A program made the translations under genes and the position numbers. The notes beneath the pieces were generated by a model that was not told the DNA's origin, searched no databases, and saw nothing but the letters and a program-made list of their open reading frames with translations. From the IMG/VR virus record IMGVR_UViG_3300025736_000185, positions 1 to 24,972 of that record: DNA of 24,972 nucleotides; one strand, 5' to 3'. This DNA is from a virus. This document shows, piece after piece, positions 13,601 through 20,695 of this stretch. Within the stretch, counting starts at the first letter, position 1; each line of letters starts with the position of its first letter.

Positions 13601-15747
13601 GTTGTGTTATTGATATCAGCAGAGGTAACGGTGAACAGAAGCGTCTCAGCTCCTGCCAGATTCCTTTTGTACCCCTTAAAAACGATGTTGCTGTCACCCG
13701 TAGCGTTATCCACTTTGGCATAGAGGTGACCCAGCCACTCCCCCGTAGGAATTTCCTGAACACCAGGCGACCCTTCTGACGTTATCCACTGATAAGTATC
13801 GGTGAAGGGAATCTCACCATCAGTGTTCTTACCTGTTGCAGTGACGATCTTCTCAGTACCGACAGGCTCAGTTCTCCGCCACTTCTGGTAATCTGCTATG
13901 GTTCCGTCAGCTACATCATGCCAGTATAGATCTAACCCTGCAGCTGCGAGGCCTGTCTCTCCCTGAGACCCTGTCTCACCCTGGACGCCTGTCTCACCCT
14001 GTGATCCAGTATCTCCCTGCGAACCTGTCTCACCCTGCGAACCTGTCTCACCTTGACTCCCAGTCTCTCCCTGTGTGCCCTGAACTCCAGTATCGCCCTG
14101 TGTACCCTGTACGCCAGTGTCTCCTTGGATCCCCTGGACTCCTGTATCTCCTTGCTCGCCCTGGACTCCTGTGTCTCCTTGGACACCTTGAACACCAGTG
14201 TCTCCCTGGATCCCCTGTACGCCAGTATCGCCTTGGACACCAGTATCGCCCTGTACGCCTTGAACGCCAGTCTCTCCCTGAACCCCTGTGTCGCCCTGTA
14301 TACCCTGTGTGCCGGTATCACCCTGCGTACCCTGCACCCCGGTGGCTCCCTGGGCTCCTGTGTCTCCCTGGACCCCTTGTGTGCCAGTCTCGCCCTGTAC
14401 TCCTGTGTCTCCCTGGATGCCCTGTACTCCGGTGTCACCTTGGATCCCTTGGACCCCGGTGTCTCCTTGTGAGCCAGTATCCCCTCGAATACCCTGTACA
14501 CCTGTGTCTCCCTGGATCCCCTGTGAGCCAGTCTCACCTTGGACACCAGTATCACCCTGGACTCCTGTGTTTCCCTGTGAGCCAGTCTCGCCCTGGTCGC
14601 CCACATCTCCTGTTTCACCCTGGGAACCTGTGTCCCCCTGTGCGCCTACACCAGTATCTCCTTGAACGCCGGTTACACCCAGGTCACCTACGTCTCCAGT
14701 CTCTCCCTGAGAGCCCGTGTCGCCCTGTGAACCTGTAACGCCCTGTGAACCCTGTGCTCCTGTCTCTCCGGTTGCGCCCGTGATGCCCACGAACGAACCG
14801 CCTGCGACACCTGTGTACCCAGTAATGTCCAGGTCGTTGAAGATCCTGAAGATTACATCAGGCTTCAGCTGTTGTATAGTGGCCCCATCGCCCGCATTCA
14901 CGTAGAAGCTGACCCCGTAATACTGGCCATGTGCCACGGCCGGGGTGACGACGCTCGGGTCGAACCTGAATGTGATGCCCGGATTGCCGTTGTAGTTGTC
15001 TGTCGTGGAGAAGTCGACCATATCCGCAGTCCACAGATCCGTGCCCACCTTGCTCCAGCGTTCCTCAGACTCCGTAGGCGCTACGGTCCTGTAGACCGAG
15101 GCCGTGGATGTGACTATGCCAGTCAGACCGCGGAACTCAATGGAGCCCTCTGCGGTGCTGTCAGAGTTTACGTCGACCACCGGTATCGGGTCCAACTCAA
15201 CGCGCTTCTCATAGATATCCAGAGCCATCGAAGCCGTCTTGGAGCCTTCCGGGGAGTAGGGTGTCACGGTGTAGTAGTCATCGGGGAGGACGGATGCAGG
15301 GGCTCCTGTGATGCCCGTGTCGTCCAACCCGTTATAGATCTCAGCCACGACGTCCGGACGATACTGAGCCACGGCGGCATTGTCTTGAGCGTTGGCGTAG
15401 AAGGAGATCCCGTAGTACTGCCCGTGCTCGACGCCCGTTACACCGGACGGATCGAAGCGCCATGACAGGTTCTGATTGCCTGAGTAGACTTCCTCGGATG
15501 AGAAGTCAAGGACGGTGCCTGTGTAGAAGTCGGGGCCTATCTGGCTCCAGCGTTCCTCAACGGATGTAGGTGCGACCACACGGTAAACAGTGGCCGTAGC
15601 ATCGGCCAGACCGGTAACGCCAGACATCTTGAACTCGATGTCTCCCTCGACGGTCGAGTCCTGGTTGAGACGCACGACCGGGGTGTCGGTTGCATTGAGG
15701 TTGTTGCCGTATACACTGTACGAAATGGGCACTATCTTGGATGCCAT
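10642..15747 (-). CDS. Collagen-like tail fibre protein, 1701 aa
   Basis: Regions in order: two related N-terminal domains (about 20-165 and 186-320); collagen-like Gly-X-Y block 1 (about 321-600); a globular beta-rich insert (601-776); Gly-X-Y block 2 (about 777-1022); and a 680-residue C-terminal part. That part has two VGIG..P...LD motifs (FDANVGIGKAPSYALD, AGGVGIGVTPAVTLLD) and the end RTVVADANGLLSAP. The triplets are mostly GVQ, GIQ, GDT, GET and GSQ with almost no proline. Blocks of this type form trimeric triple helices in phage fibres. There is no C-terminal S74-type chaperone peptidase. GAGGAG lies 7 bases before the ATG. Receptor binding at the tail is likely. Confidence 0.85.
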   Translation of the reverse strand: MASKIVPISYSVYGNNLNATDTPVVRLNQDSTVEGDIEFKMSGVTGLADATATVYRVVAPTSVEERWSQIGPDFYTGTVLDFSSEEVYSGNQNLSWRFDPSGVTGVEHGQYYGISFYANAQDNAAVAQYRPDVVAEIYNGLDDTGITGAPASVLPDDYYTVTPYSPEGSKTASMALDIYEKRVELDPIPVVDVNSDSTAEGSIEFRGLTGIVTSTASVYRTVAPTESEERWSKVGTDLWTADMVDFSTTDNYNGNPGITFRFDPSVVTPAVAHGQYYGVSFYVNAGDGATIQQLKPDVIFRIFNDLDITGYTGVAGGSFVGITGATGETGAQGSQGVTGSQGDTGSQGETGDVGDLGVTGVQGDTGVGAQGDTGSQGETGDVGDQGETGSQGNTGVQGDTGVQGETGSQGIQGDTGVQGIRGDTGSQGDTGVQGIQGDTGVQGIQGDTGVQGETGTQGVQGDTGAQGATGVQGTQGDTGTQGIQGDTGVQGETGVQGVQGDTGVQGDTGVQGIQGDTGVQGVQGDTGVQGEQGDTGVQGIQGDTGVQGTQGDTGVQGTQGETGSQGETGSQGETGSQGDTGSQGETGVQGETGSQGETGLAAAGLDLYWHDVADGTIADYQKWRRTEPVGTEKIVTATGKNTDGEIPFTDTYQWITSEGSPGVQEIPTGEWLGHLYAKVDNATGDSNIVFKGYKRNLAGAETLLFTVTSADINNTTVEVSTLLLTQSTAISLLETDRLVVKAYFQTTRSSDVTCSFYYDGAVNASHIHSPITVGAVGAQGETGLTGDTGVQGETGSQGDTGSQGDQGDTGVQGTQGEQGDTGIQGDTGVQGIQGDTGVQGTQGNTGAQGDTGVQGVQGDTGVQGIQGDTGVQGIQGDTGVQGIQGGTGVQGVQGDTGVQGTQGDTGVQGTQGDTGVQGIQGDTGVQGIQGDTGVQGIQGDTGVQGVQGIQGDTGVQGVQGDTGVQGVAGDQGETGVQGIQGDTGVQGVAGDQGDTGVGAQGDQGDTGIQGETGSQGETGAAGTHAILSDTHSDTLAAGVSQGSIIYANATPKWAELVVGGAGTILHTDGTDVAWATLATAGIEAAGTAATAVAAHLSAYDHAHYDTAYGWGNHAGLYDLVGAAATVQGDVDGFPDALKNLTAGEVGQLENIGAVTISATQWGYLGALDQGLTTGSAVQFASLGLTAALIAGSTLSLGAAVASSVAAPLTLNLGGTYANAAGDQTKAKFILYDDEGGDITGFGISQSIFEIYNKVGTMNYYHAGVLKAALAHTGTSTSLTLIGENTGPAYIQLLADAGQDNGDGWRLRAEDGGEFVIQNDSTGSFVDLVHYTSSTVQFDANVGIGKAPSYALDITSTSDDVFRAASTRNIATASMFRLYHNRGTGNVADNDKVEFKIYSDSDTTASALTSTIYHKAEDVTHAVRDAGLGFQTMLNGVLGDALYLAGDKSAQFAGTAQTTKLTASDSVQVVEKIRLSGQEFYAGGNTDTEGIALLLHVNRTTNRQFSIADTARLTQNTTYPTFRVVISSAVAIGAIATDGSTRLPLTIDGSTLSLKTGGSAAITLDASQDATFAGGVGIGVTPAVTLLDMQLDSDTVFNPTNDTYQGIWIYNKGDGTAHGAFANLSFRVTQNAGTKNAIGSINYVQIVDSEHGGAFAFRLKNDAGNHVLALRVGSDLGITMPGLAGSGSRTVVADANGLLSAP
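12682..13419 (-). repeat. Collagen-like repeat block 2
   Basis: About 80 Gly-X-Y triplets, mainly in an 18-base unit that encodes GVQGIQ/GDT or GVQGVQ/GDT. Many copies are near-identical at DNA level, so copy number could change by recombination or slippage. A shortened step GV-GAQ lies near the C-terminal end of the block. Confidence 0.85.
13948..14787 (-). repeat. Collagen-like repeat block 1
   Basis: About 93 Gly-X-Y triplets beginning after the second N-terminal domain. They are more varied than in block 2, with more GSQ, GET and GAQ. One GV-GAQ shortened step at residues 366-370 breaks the register near its N-terminal end, the mirror position of the one in block 2. Confidence 0.85.
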
Positions 15748-15766
15748 GTAATTGCTCCTCGTGTTC

Positions 15767-16543
15767 CTATATCACCTCAGCCAGGGTGAGCTCCAGATGC
15801 CAGTAGTTCAGGTCTCTTATACCCTTGTCCTTCCACTCGATGACCTTCACCGAGAGGGGATAAGAGGCCGGGGCGCTGCGGTTGGGCCCATAAGGGTACT
15901 CCACTCCGGCGATGTCAGGGATGCTGATTGTCGCTCCCCTCTGTTCCGCCAGGTACCGTCTCATCTTGCCCATGTTCGCGTTCGAGAGAAGCACCACGCC
16001 CTTCCACTTACCGGCGTCGTAGTTCTCATCGATGTATGTAAACGTCCCATCGTAGCTGTCATACTTCACGACCGTGACTGAAGAGTCGCCAACGTATCCG
16101 CGGTTGACGTACTGCAGGGCGGGGAGGGATGCTGTGGATAAGAACGTGGGAGACAGAGCCTGCAGTGTAAGCTTCGTCTCGAACCCCTTCCAACTCTTCT
16201 GTTTGCGTTTGTCGTACTTCACTATCGTAGCGTTGATCGTACCCGTGTAATCCAGGTCCTCACCGAAGATGTGCTCGTTCGAGGCGAAGTTCGAGAGCTG
16301 CAGTATGTGGCTGTCAGCGGCCCTGTTCGCCTCTATCTCCGTGAGCATCGTGTTGATGTCTACCTCGTGCTGGTGTACGGTGAACGTCGTCTCGTACACG
16401 TCGTTGGTTGCGCCGCGGTCCGTGGCTATCCAGTTCCCGTCGGCACCCTCACGCCACTTGATGGCCAGGTTCGTCTCAACCTTGTACTTATCCAAGATCT
16501 TGATCTCAGTATCCGTCGTAATGCCAGTGCCGTTCAGCCACAT
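15767..16543 (-). CDS. Distal tail (Dit-like) protein, 258 aa
   Basis: The gene follows the tape measure gene directly, with its ATG sharing the A of the TAA stop (TAATG), which points to coupled translation. Position after the tape measure protein and before the fibre/hub genes is that of the distal tail protein, which forms a ring that links the tube to the tip. The sequence is mostly beta-type, with a charged loop (KYDKRKQKSWKGFETKL) in the middle and a C-terminal segment (SYPLSVKVIEWKDKGIRDL, WHLELTLAEV) of the kind seen at the end of Dit-like or tail tube-like domains. No other family was recognised; the call is mainly by position. Confidence 0.5.
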   Translation of the reverse strand: MWLNGTGITTDTEIKILDKYKVETNLAIKWREGADGNWIATDRGATNDVYETTFTVHQHEVDINTMLTEIEANRAADSHILQLSNFASNEHIFGEDLDYTGTINATIVKYDKRKQKSWKGFETKLTLQALSPTFLSTASLPALQYVNRGYVGDSSVTVVKYDSYDGTFTYIDENYDAGKWKGVVLLSNANMGKMRRYLAEQRGATISIPDIAGVEYPYGPNRSAPASYPLSVKVIEWKDKGIRDLNYWHLELTLAEVI

Positions 16544-18570
16544 TAGAGGACCACCTCGGCTATCTGACCCTGGTATGCTGCCTCTGCGAGCGCCTCTGTT
16601 ATCATCTCTACCTGCTCGATACGTGTGGACTGCAGCGCTGCGATAGCTGACTCATCCGCTCCGCCTTGAATGATGATTGTGTCGCCACCAAGGTTGATTT
16701 GAGGGGACGTTCCTGCACCAGTGCGGCCTTCTGCGATGGATAGCAGACGGTTCTGTTGCATCGGGTTCAGGATAAGCTCACCGGCGTTCGCACGTACAAG
16801 GGTGTTGTCCCCCGTGGTGCTTGCGCCCTGTACGATACCACCCTCAGCGAAGCTCTGTGAGGCGATGAGCGCTATCTGTACAGCACCCAGTACACCTACG
16901 ATGGCAGCCAGAACGATGGAAGCCGGGGGCGGTCCACTACCGAGAGCCGCCGTGATACCGAGGGCTGTGTTGATTACGGCATTGACTATGGCGATACCCT
17001 TGTTAACGCCAGCGATGCGCTTCTGCTCAGCCTCCGCTTCCTTGTTGATCTTCTCTATGGCCTTCTGCTTCTCCTTGGCGGACTTATTCGAATTCTTAAC
17101 GCGCTCGATATCCTTCTTCTGTTGGTCCTTCACACTGTCAGACCACGCCTTGGTGATCGATGAGAAGGTGGCCGAGATCTTACTGGCGACCCCGAGGAAG
17201 ACGTTGACGCGGTTGAGGTTCGTCTGCTTCTCTTTCTCTGCGGCAGCTGCAGACTGCTCCGCATCCACCTCGTCGAACTCAGCGTTGATCTCTGACCGGC
17301 GTTCACGGGCGACAAGCATGAGCTCTTCCTGCCCCACGAGGTTGGCCCCGATTATCTCGGACTGACTCTCCACCCAACGGTTGATGTCGTCCAGCTCCCG
17401 CTCACGATCGCTCATACGCAGCTGCTGGAACGCCATGTGGATGCTCTGGATAGCGGCGAGGGCGGCCTCTATCTTTGACTGGTCTGGTGTAGGTGTCTCA
17501 GCGGCAACATCATCGGGCGTTTCAGCCACTACATCAGCTATAGCTTCCTTAGCTTTGCGGGCTTCACCTCCGGTTTTGGTGAAGGCCTCTCCGATGTCGC
17601 CGAGTGTCCCGAGGAAGTCGGACGCCATATCTACGGATGCCGCCGCCGTCACCTCACCAAATTCTCTTAAGCCTGTCTCGGCGCTCCTCAAGCCTACGAT
17701 CCAGCTATCCGGCACAAGACTGTCTGGCAGCATCTCAAGGACGGACGCTACGGAGCCTACCATCTTCTCAAGTGCCGTTGCTACTCCAGCCACGGCAAGT
17801 CCGATGACAGTAGCAACGCCCTGGAAGATACCCTTAAGTGTCATCGCGATAATCGATGCGAACCGCATGATGGCGTCTGCGATTGCGCTGATGAGCGGCA
17901 TGTTGTCCGTCACCCACACACTGAACTTGTTTATCGCGGGTAGAAGGTTTGCTCCAACCTCCTCGGTGATGTCACCGAGAGCGTTCATCATCTGCTTGAA
18001 GGGTCCCAATCCGGCCTGCGCGGCTGCCTCTGCGGACCCACCGAACTGTGTCTCGAGTTCTCCAAGGATGACCGTCTGTGCCTTAGCGGTCTGACCCGTC
18101 TCCACGAAACTCTTAATCAAATCCTTATTGGTGTCGGAGACCTTGACACCAACCCTTGACAGAGCACTCAAACCCACGATGGGATCGTTCAGGGCTTTAC
18201 CTACGAGGATTGTGGCACTCTTGAGGTCGGTTCCCATCTTCGTAGCCAGGTTCTGCGTGGCCTTGATAGCGTCGGGGAAGACTTCCTTGCCCACCTTGGT
18301 GAACGTCAGCATCATACTCTGAGCTTGTATGGTGGCTTCATCGCCGAATAGCGTGACCTTCTGCAGGTCTGCTGCCATCTTCTTCAGCTCTTTACCGGTA
18401 AGCCCTGCTGCGTTCTTCGTTGATTTGAGGGAAGCCGCGAGCTGGGCCTCTGCCTGTGCCTGCCTGTCTGCGGCGACAGTGGCTTCCTTCAGGAACTTGA
18501 TAACAGCCAGAGCGGCTGCTGCACCACCCAATGCTTTGAGGTCAATACCAACGGTAATGTTCTTAGCCAT
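16543..18570 (-). CDS. Tail tape measure protein, 675 aa
   Basis: It has the usual tape measure layout: a long helical, Ala/Lys/Glu-rich protein; hydrophobic segments at about 226-268 and 524-570; a charged coiled-coil stretch at about 380-520; and a C-terminal FAEGGIV (574-580) followed by GDNTLVRANAGELILNP (587-603). These end motifs are common in tape measure proteins of phages with non-contractile tails. It sets tail length and is ejected with DNA. At about 1.5 angstrom per residue the tail would be close to 100 nm long, if the whole protein spans the tube. AGAGGA lies before the ATG; it overlaps the upstream chaperone frame by 8 bases. Confidence 0.9.
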   Translation of the reverse strand: MAKNITVGIDLKALGGAAAALAVIKFLKEATVAADRQAQAEAQLAASLKSTKNAAGLTGKELKKMAADLQKVTLFGDEATIQAQSMMLTFTKVGKEVFPDAIKATQNLATKMGTDLKSATILVGKALNDPIVGLSALSRVGVKVSDTNKDLIKSFVETGQTAKAQTVILGELETQFGGSAEAAAQAGLGPFKQMMNALGDITEEVGANLLPAINKFSVWVTDNMPLISAIADAIMRFASIIAMTLKGIFQGVATVIGLAVAGVATALEKMVGSVASVLEMLPDSLVPDSWIVGLRSAETGLREFGEVTAAASVDMASDFLGTLGDIGEAFTKTGGEARKAKEAIADVVAETPDDVAAETPTPDQSKIEAALAAIQSIHMAFQQLRMSDRERELDDINRWVESQSEIIGANLVGQEELMLVARERRSEINAEFDEVDAEQSAAAAEKEKQTNLNRVNVFLGVASKISATFSSITKAWSDSVKDQQKKDIERVKNSNKSAKEKQKAIEKINKEAEAEQKRIAGVNKGIAIVNAVINTALGITAALGSGPPPASIVLAAIVGVLGAVQIALIASQSFAEGGIVQGASTTGDNTLVRANAGELILNPMQQNRLLSIAEGRTGAGTSPQINLGGDTIIIQGGADESAIAALQSTRIEQVEMITEALAEAAYQGQIAEVVL

Positions 18571-18916
18571 CTTGTTTCCTCTGGGCTACGGTCTGACGAA
18601 AGACATCAAGATTCGATGCCTGCTTGTCCTTATTGGGGCGGAGTGCTTCTGTGTATCTACGGAAGGCCAACCGATATATCCCTATGGCCTCTATGAACCT
18701 GGGCGTCTGCTCTGCGTACGGCGGTGCTGAGCCCGGACACTCCTTGTAATAGCTGTACTCGTCGTACCATTCTAAGACTACATCGGGGATGAACCTCAAT
18801 GGACAATTGTAGAATACCTCTCCATCCTGGTCATCCCAGACCGCCGTCTGTGTGGGTTCTACACATCCCCACTCTGTTGCATAAGTGGGGTCATCCTTGC
18901 ATACCTGACATGACAT
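18563..18916 (-). CDS. Tail assembly chaperone, downstream frame (gpT-like part)
   Basis: The 117-residue frame can begin at an ATG at 18916, but it is open without a stop upstream to the slippery site at 18949-18958. Slipping by -1 there would join 182 residues of the first frame, 11 bridging residues and this frame into a fusion of about 310 aa. That is the known arrangement of the G and GT tail assembly chaperones of lambda and many siphophages. There is no good ribosome site before 18916. It is rich in Cys, Tyr and Trp at the N-terminus. It overlaps the tape measure gene by 8 bases, the expected place. Confidence 0.75.
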   Translation of the reverse strand: MSCQVCKDDPTYATEWGCVEPTQTAVWDDQDGEVFYNCPLRFIPDVVLEWYDEYSYYKECPGSAPPYAEQTPRFIEAIGIYRLAFRRYTEALRPNKDKQASNLDVFRQTVAQRKQDG

Positions 18917-18942
18917 CGGGCAGAGGCCTGAATGGACAGCGG

Positions 18943-19494
18943 CTAAGACTTTAAACCCGTTTTACTCGGACTCAGGATCCCTGAAGCGATGCTCGTGTAG
19001 TTGAGAAGGTCTGCCATGATGGCCTGTGGTACGAGTTGAAAGACGTCCTTGTCACAGCCACCGGATGGGTCCGCCTTGTATTCCACGAACTTGAGCTCTT
19101 CAAGCTCGTCAGGCTCGTCCGACCCTTCCTCTGAAACCTTCGCAGCCTTCGAAGAGATATCCAGCATCTTTTCCCAGCCCATAATGGCCACGCGCAGATA
19201 CTCTGTGAGTTCCGTGCCAAGCTTGTTGTGGGCAGCCAGGTCTGTGTCATCCAGGGCACTTACCTGCATGACCAGCTGTCTGATCTCTTTGGACTCTTTG
19301 GTGTTGAACGGGCGCAGTTTGAACACCGGGCGCAGGGCCTGGGGCACTACAAACTCCGTGGTCTGCTTACCCTCTTCGTCTCGTTTGAGGGCCAGGTACA
19401 ACTTCGGTGTGTACACGATCGTCGCATCCTTGGAGAATGGGACCAACCCCATGAGCTGGTTCCGCACCTCTTCAGTCAATACATGATCAGCCAT
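18943..19494 (-). CDS. Tail assembly chaperone, upstream frame (gpG-like)
   Basis: A 183-aa, mixed alpha-beta, charged protein between the tail tube and tape measure genes, the invariable place of the gpG-type chaperone. AGGAGG lies 5 bases before the ATG. The end reads SPSKTGLKS-stop, with the final codons ACG GGT TTA AAG forming two overlapping -1 slippery heptamers. Chaperones of this kind bind the tape measure protein and guide tube assembly. The primary sequence itself is not a recognised motif, so the call rests on position plus the frameshift. Confidence 0.78.
   Translation of the reverse strand: MADHVLTEEVRNQLMGLVPFSKDATIVYTPKLYLALKRDEEGKQTTEFVVPQALRPVFKLRPFNTKESKEIRQLVMQVSALDDTDLAAHNKLGTELTEYLRVAIMGWEKMLDISSKAAKVSEEGSDEPDELEELKFVEYKADPSGGCDKDVFQLVPQAIMADLLNYTSIASGILSPSKTGLKS
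18949..18958 (-). promoter_or_regulatory. Programmed -1 ribosomal frameshift site GGGTTTAAAG
   Basis: In the zero frame the codons are ACG GGT TTA AAG TCT TAG. Both G GGT TTA and T TTA AAG fit X XXY YYZ and are in the right register. After a -1 slip the reading continues GTC TTA GCC GCT and reaches the ATG of the downstream frame with no stop in between. The stop of the zero frame follows the second heptamer by just one codon. Confidence 0.85.
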
Positions 19495-19555
19495 CTCAAC
19501 CTCCTGGGTTCTGTGGGCTTCTACTCACATATAGCCGCGAAGGGCGCGTGAGACA

Positions 19556-19580
19556 ACAATATCCTTGCGTATTAATGAAT
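19556..19580 (-). promoter_or_regulatory. Promoter-like motif before chaperone genes (ATTCATTAATAC N7 TATTGT)
   Basis: On the minus strand ATTCATTAATAC is followed 7 bases later by TATTGT. Before the scaffold gene ATTCACTAATAC is followed 7 bases later by TATAAT. The first block matches at 11 of 12 bases. If the second is a -10, transcription would start near 19549, about 55 bases before the ATG. A late promoter that uses a phage factor is the guess. Confidence 0.35.
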
Positions 19581-19626
19581 ACTACTACAAAGGGCGAGCA
19601 ACCCTTTACGGCTACCCGCCCCTTTG

Positions 19627-19656
19627 CCTGTTCAGACTCCGCGTCCGGAGAACAGG
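19627..19656 (-). terminator. Hairpin after tail tube gene (attenuator or mRNA end)
   Basis: A two-part stem: CCTGTT/AACAGG (6 bp) outside and CTCCG/CGGAG (5 bp) inside, with a four-base loop and an internal bulge on one side. It lies 5 bases after the TAA of the tail tube gene. It lacks a U-tract, so it may stabilise or process the mRNA rather than stop transcription. Confidence 0.45.
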
Positions 19657-19661
19657 TCTTC

Positions 19662-20693
19662 TTACGAGCGTGCTCCTTGAAGCAGCTCCCACGTTACTTC
19701 CTCAGCCAGGCTCGGATCGGCAATCGCTCCTGTAACGCCGTTCGGGAGCAGCTTGTAGTTCTGGTCCCAGTTCACACTACGCTCACGAGTTGCTACCGCG
19801 GCACTCAGCAACTGGCCCTTCGGTATGATGAGCATGAACTTGTTGTCCAGGCCTGTGTCCCCTACGCCCATTGCGTACGTATCCAGGCAACCGGTCAGTC
19901 CGCTGGTTAGCTTACCCCAGACGTCGTCTTCAGCCACCTCCTTCATGAGCGGGTTCGTGGCGAATCTCGGAGCACGTGAGCCGATTACGTAATGGCTGTA
20001 ACCCGTTGATTCTGACTGGTCTATGATGGGCTGGATCTCGTTCCCAGTATCCAGGGTGAAGTTGGAGATGCGCTGGGTAACGTCGTTGATGAGCATGGTG
20101 TTGTTCAGCATCTTGTCGCTGCATGTCGTGTCCAGATCCTGCGGCACGGGGACGGAACCATTGGCGATATCGACCACGTCTACGAGCTTACCGGTAAACG
20201 TGTACATGGCCATCCATGGCTTTCCTACACCATCAGCGCCGAAGGTCTGTGTACCCTTGCATCCAGCGAACTGGAAGCACAGGCCAGCAGGAGTCGCTCC
20301 ACGCTGTATCGCGTACACCCAGATCGTCATGGTCTTCTCGTCGTTCTCCATCCTTGGCTGCAGTCCCAGACCGGTACCGGCATAGGTAATGACCTTTGAG
20401 CCTGCGCCCTTAGCCCACTTCCACCAGTTCGGTTCGGTCGTGACGGCCCCACCCCACAGCATCTTGATGCCGAAGGCAATGGTACCGCTCTGTGCGCCCA
20501 TGATAGAAGCATCTTCTCCATGGTCACCTCGGGCCCAGCGACTCGCCTCATCATCAATCTCGATAATGGGTGTCACCTGGGGGTCTCTGATACGCGCGTC
20601 GAAGTCTGCAGAGGTAAGCGTCTCCATCGTACCCGGAGTCGTCTCCTCTTTGCCGACGGCAATTGTCTTATTGTCTGCGAACTGGTTGGCCAT
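19662..20693 (-). CDS. Major tail (tube) protein, 343 aa
   Basis: By position, before the chaperone pair, it is the tail tube protein, which polymerises into the tube. The N-terminus (MANQFADNKTIAVGKEETT, then a 'PGT' at 20-22) resembles the start of many tail tube/major tail proteins, and the C-terminal end has WDQNYKLLPNGVTGAIADP followed by EEVTWELL, typical of this class. It is larger than a minimal tube protein (about 150-250 aa), so an extra surface domain is likely in the middle (about 110-230). AAGGAG lies 6 bases before the ATG, inside the end of the upstream gene. Confidence 0.8.
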   Translation of the reverse strand: MANQFADNKTIAVGKEETTPGTMETLTSADFDARIRDPQVTPIIEIDDEASRWARGDHGEDASIMGAQSGTIAFGIKMLWGGAVTTEPNWWKWAKGAGSKVITYAGTGLGLQPRMENDEKTMTIWVYAIQRGATPAGLCFQFAGCKGTQTFGADGVGKPWMAMYTFTGKLVDVVDIANGSVPVPQDLDTTCSDKMLNNTMLINDVTQRISNFTLDTGNEIQPIIDQSESTGYSHYVIGSRAPRFATNPLMKEVAEDDVWGKLTSGLTGCLDTYAMGVGDTGLDNKFMLIIPKGQLLSAAVATRERSVNWDQNYKLLPNGVTGAIADPSLAEEVTWELLQGARS

Positions 20694-20695
20694 CT

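Larger units (their letters stand above)
19495..19661 (-). other. Intergenic region between tail tube and chaperone genes
   Basis: This 167-base stretch holds two hairpins (19627-19656 and 19589-19607) right after the tail tube stop and a promoter-like motif (19556-19580) that also occurs before the scaffold gene. It may reduce read-through from the heavily made tube gene and give the downstream genes their own start. No U-tract follows either hairpin. Confidence 0.55.

Noticed and set aside
12676-14738. Long plus-strand open frames across the collagen blocks (Ser/Leu/Pro-rich repeats)
   Set aside because: They are antisense shadows of the Gly-X-Y repeats; codon periodicity of the repeats keeps several frames open. 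No ribosome sites at the starts.
12682-14787. Regular repeats considered as a CRISPR-like or minisatellite array
   Set aside because: The repeats encode uninterrupted Gly-X-Y triplets in one frame and have no unique spacers.
16721-18094. Plus-strand open frames of 214 and 237 codons opposite the tape measure gene
   Set aside because: Shadow frames of an Ala/Glu-rich helical gene; low-complexity Ser/Ala products, no ribosome sites and no place in the operon layout.
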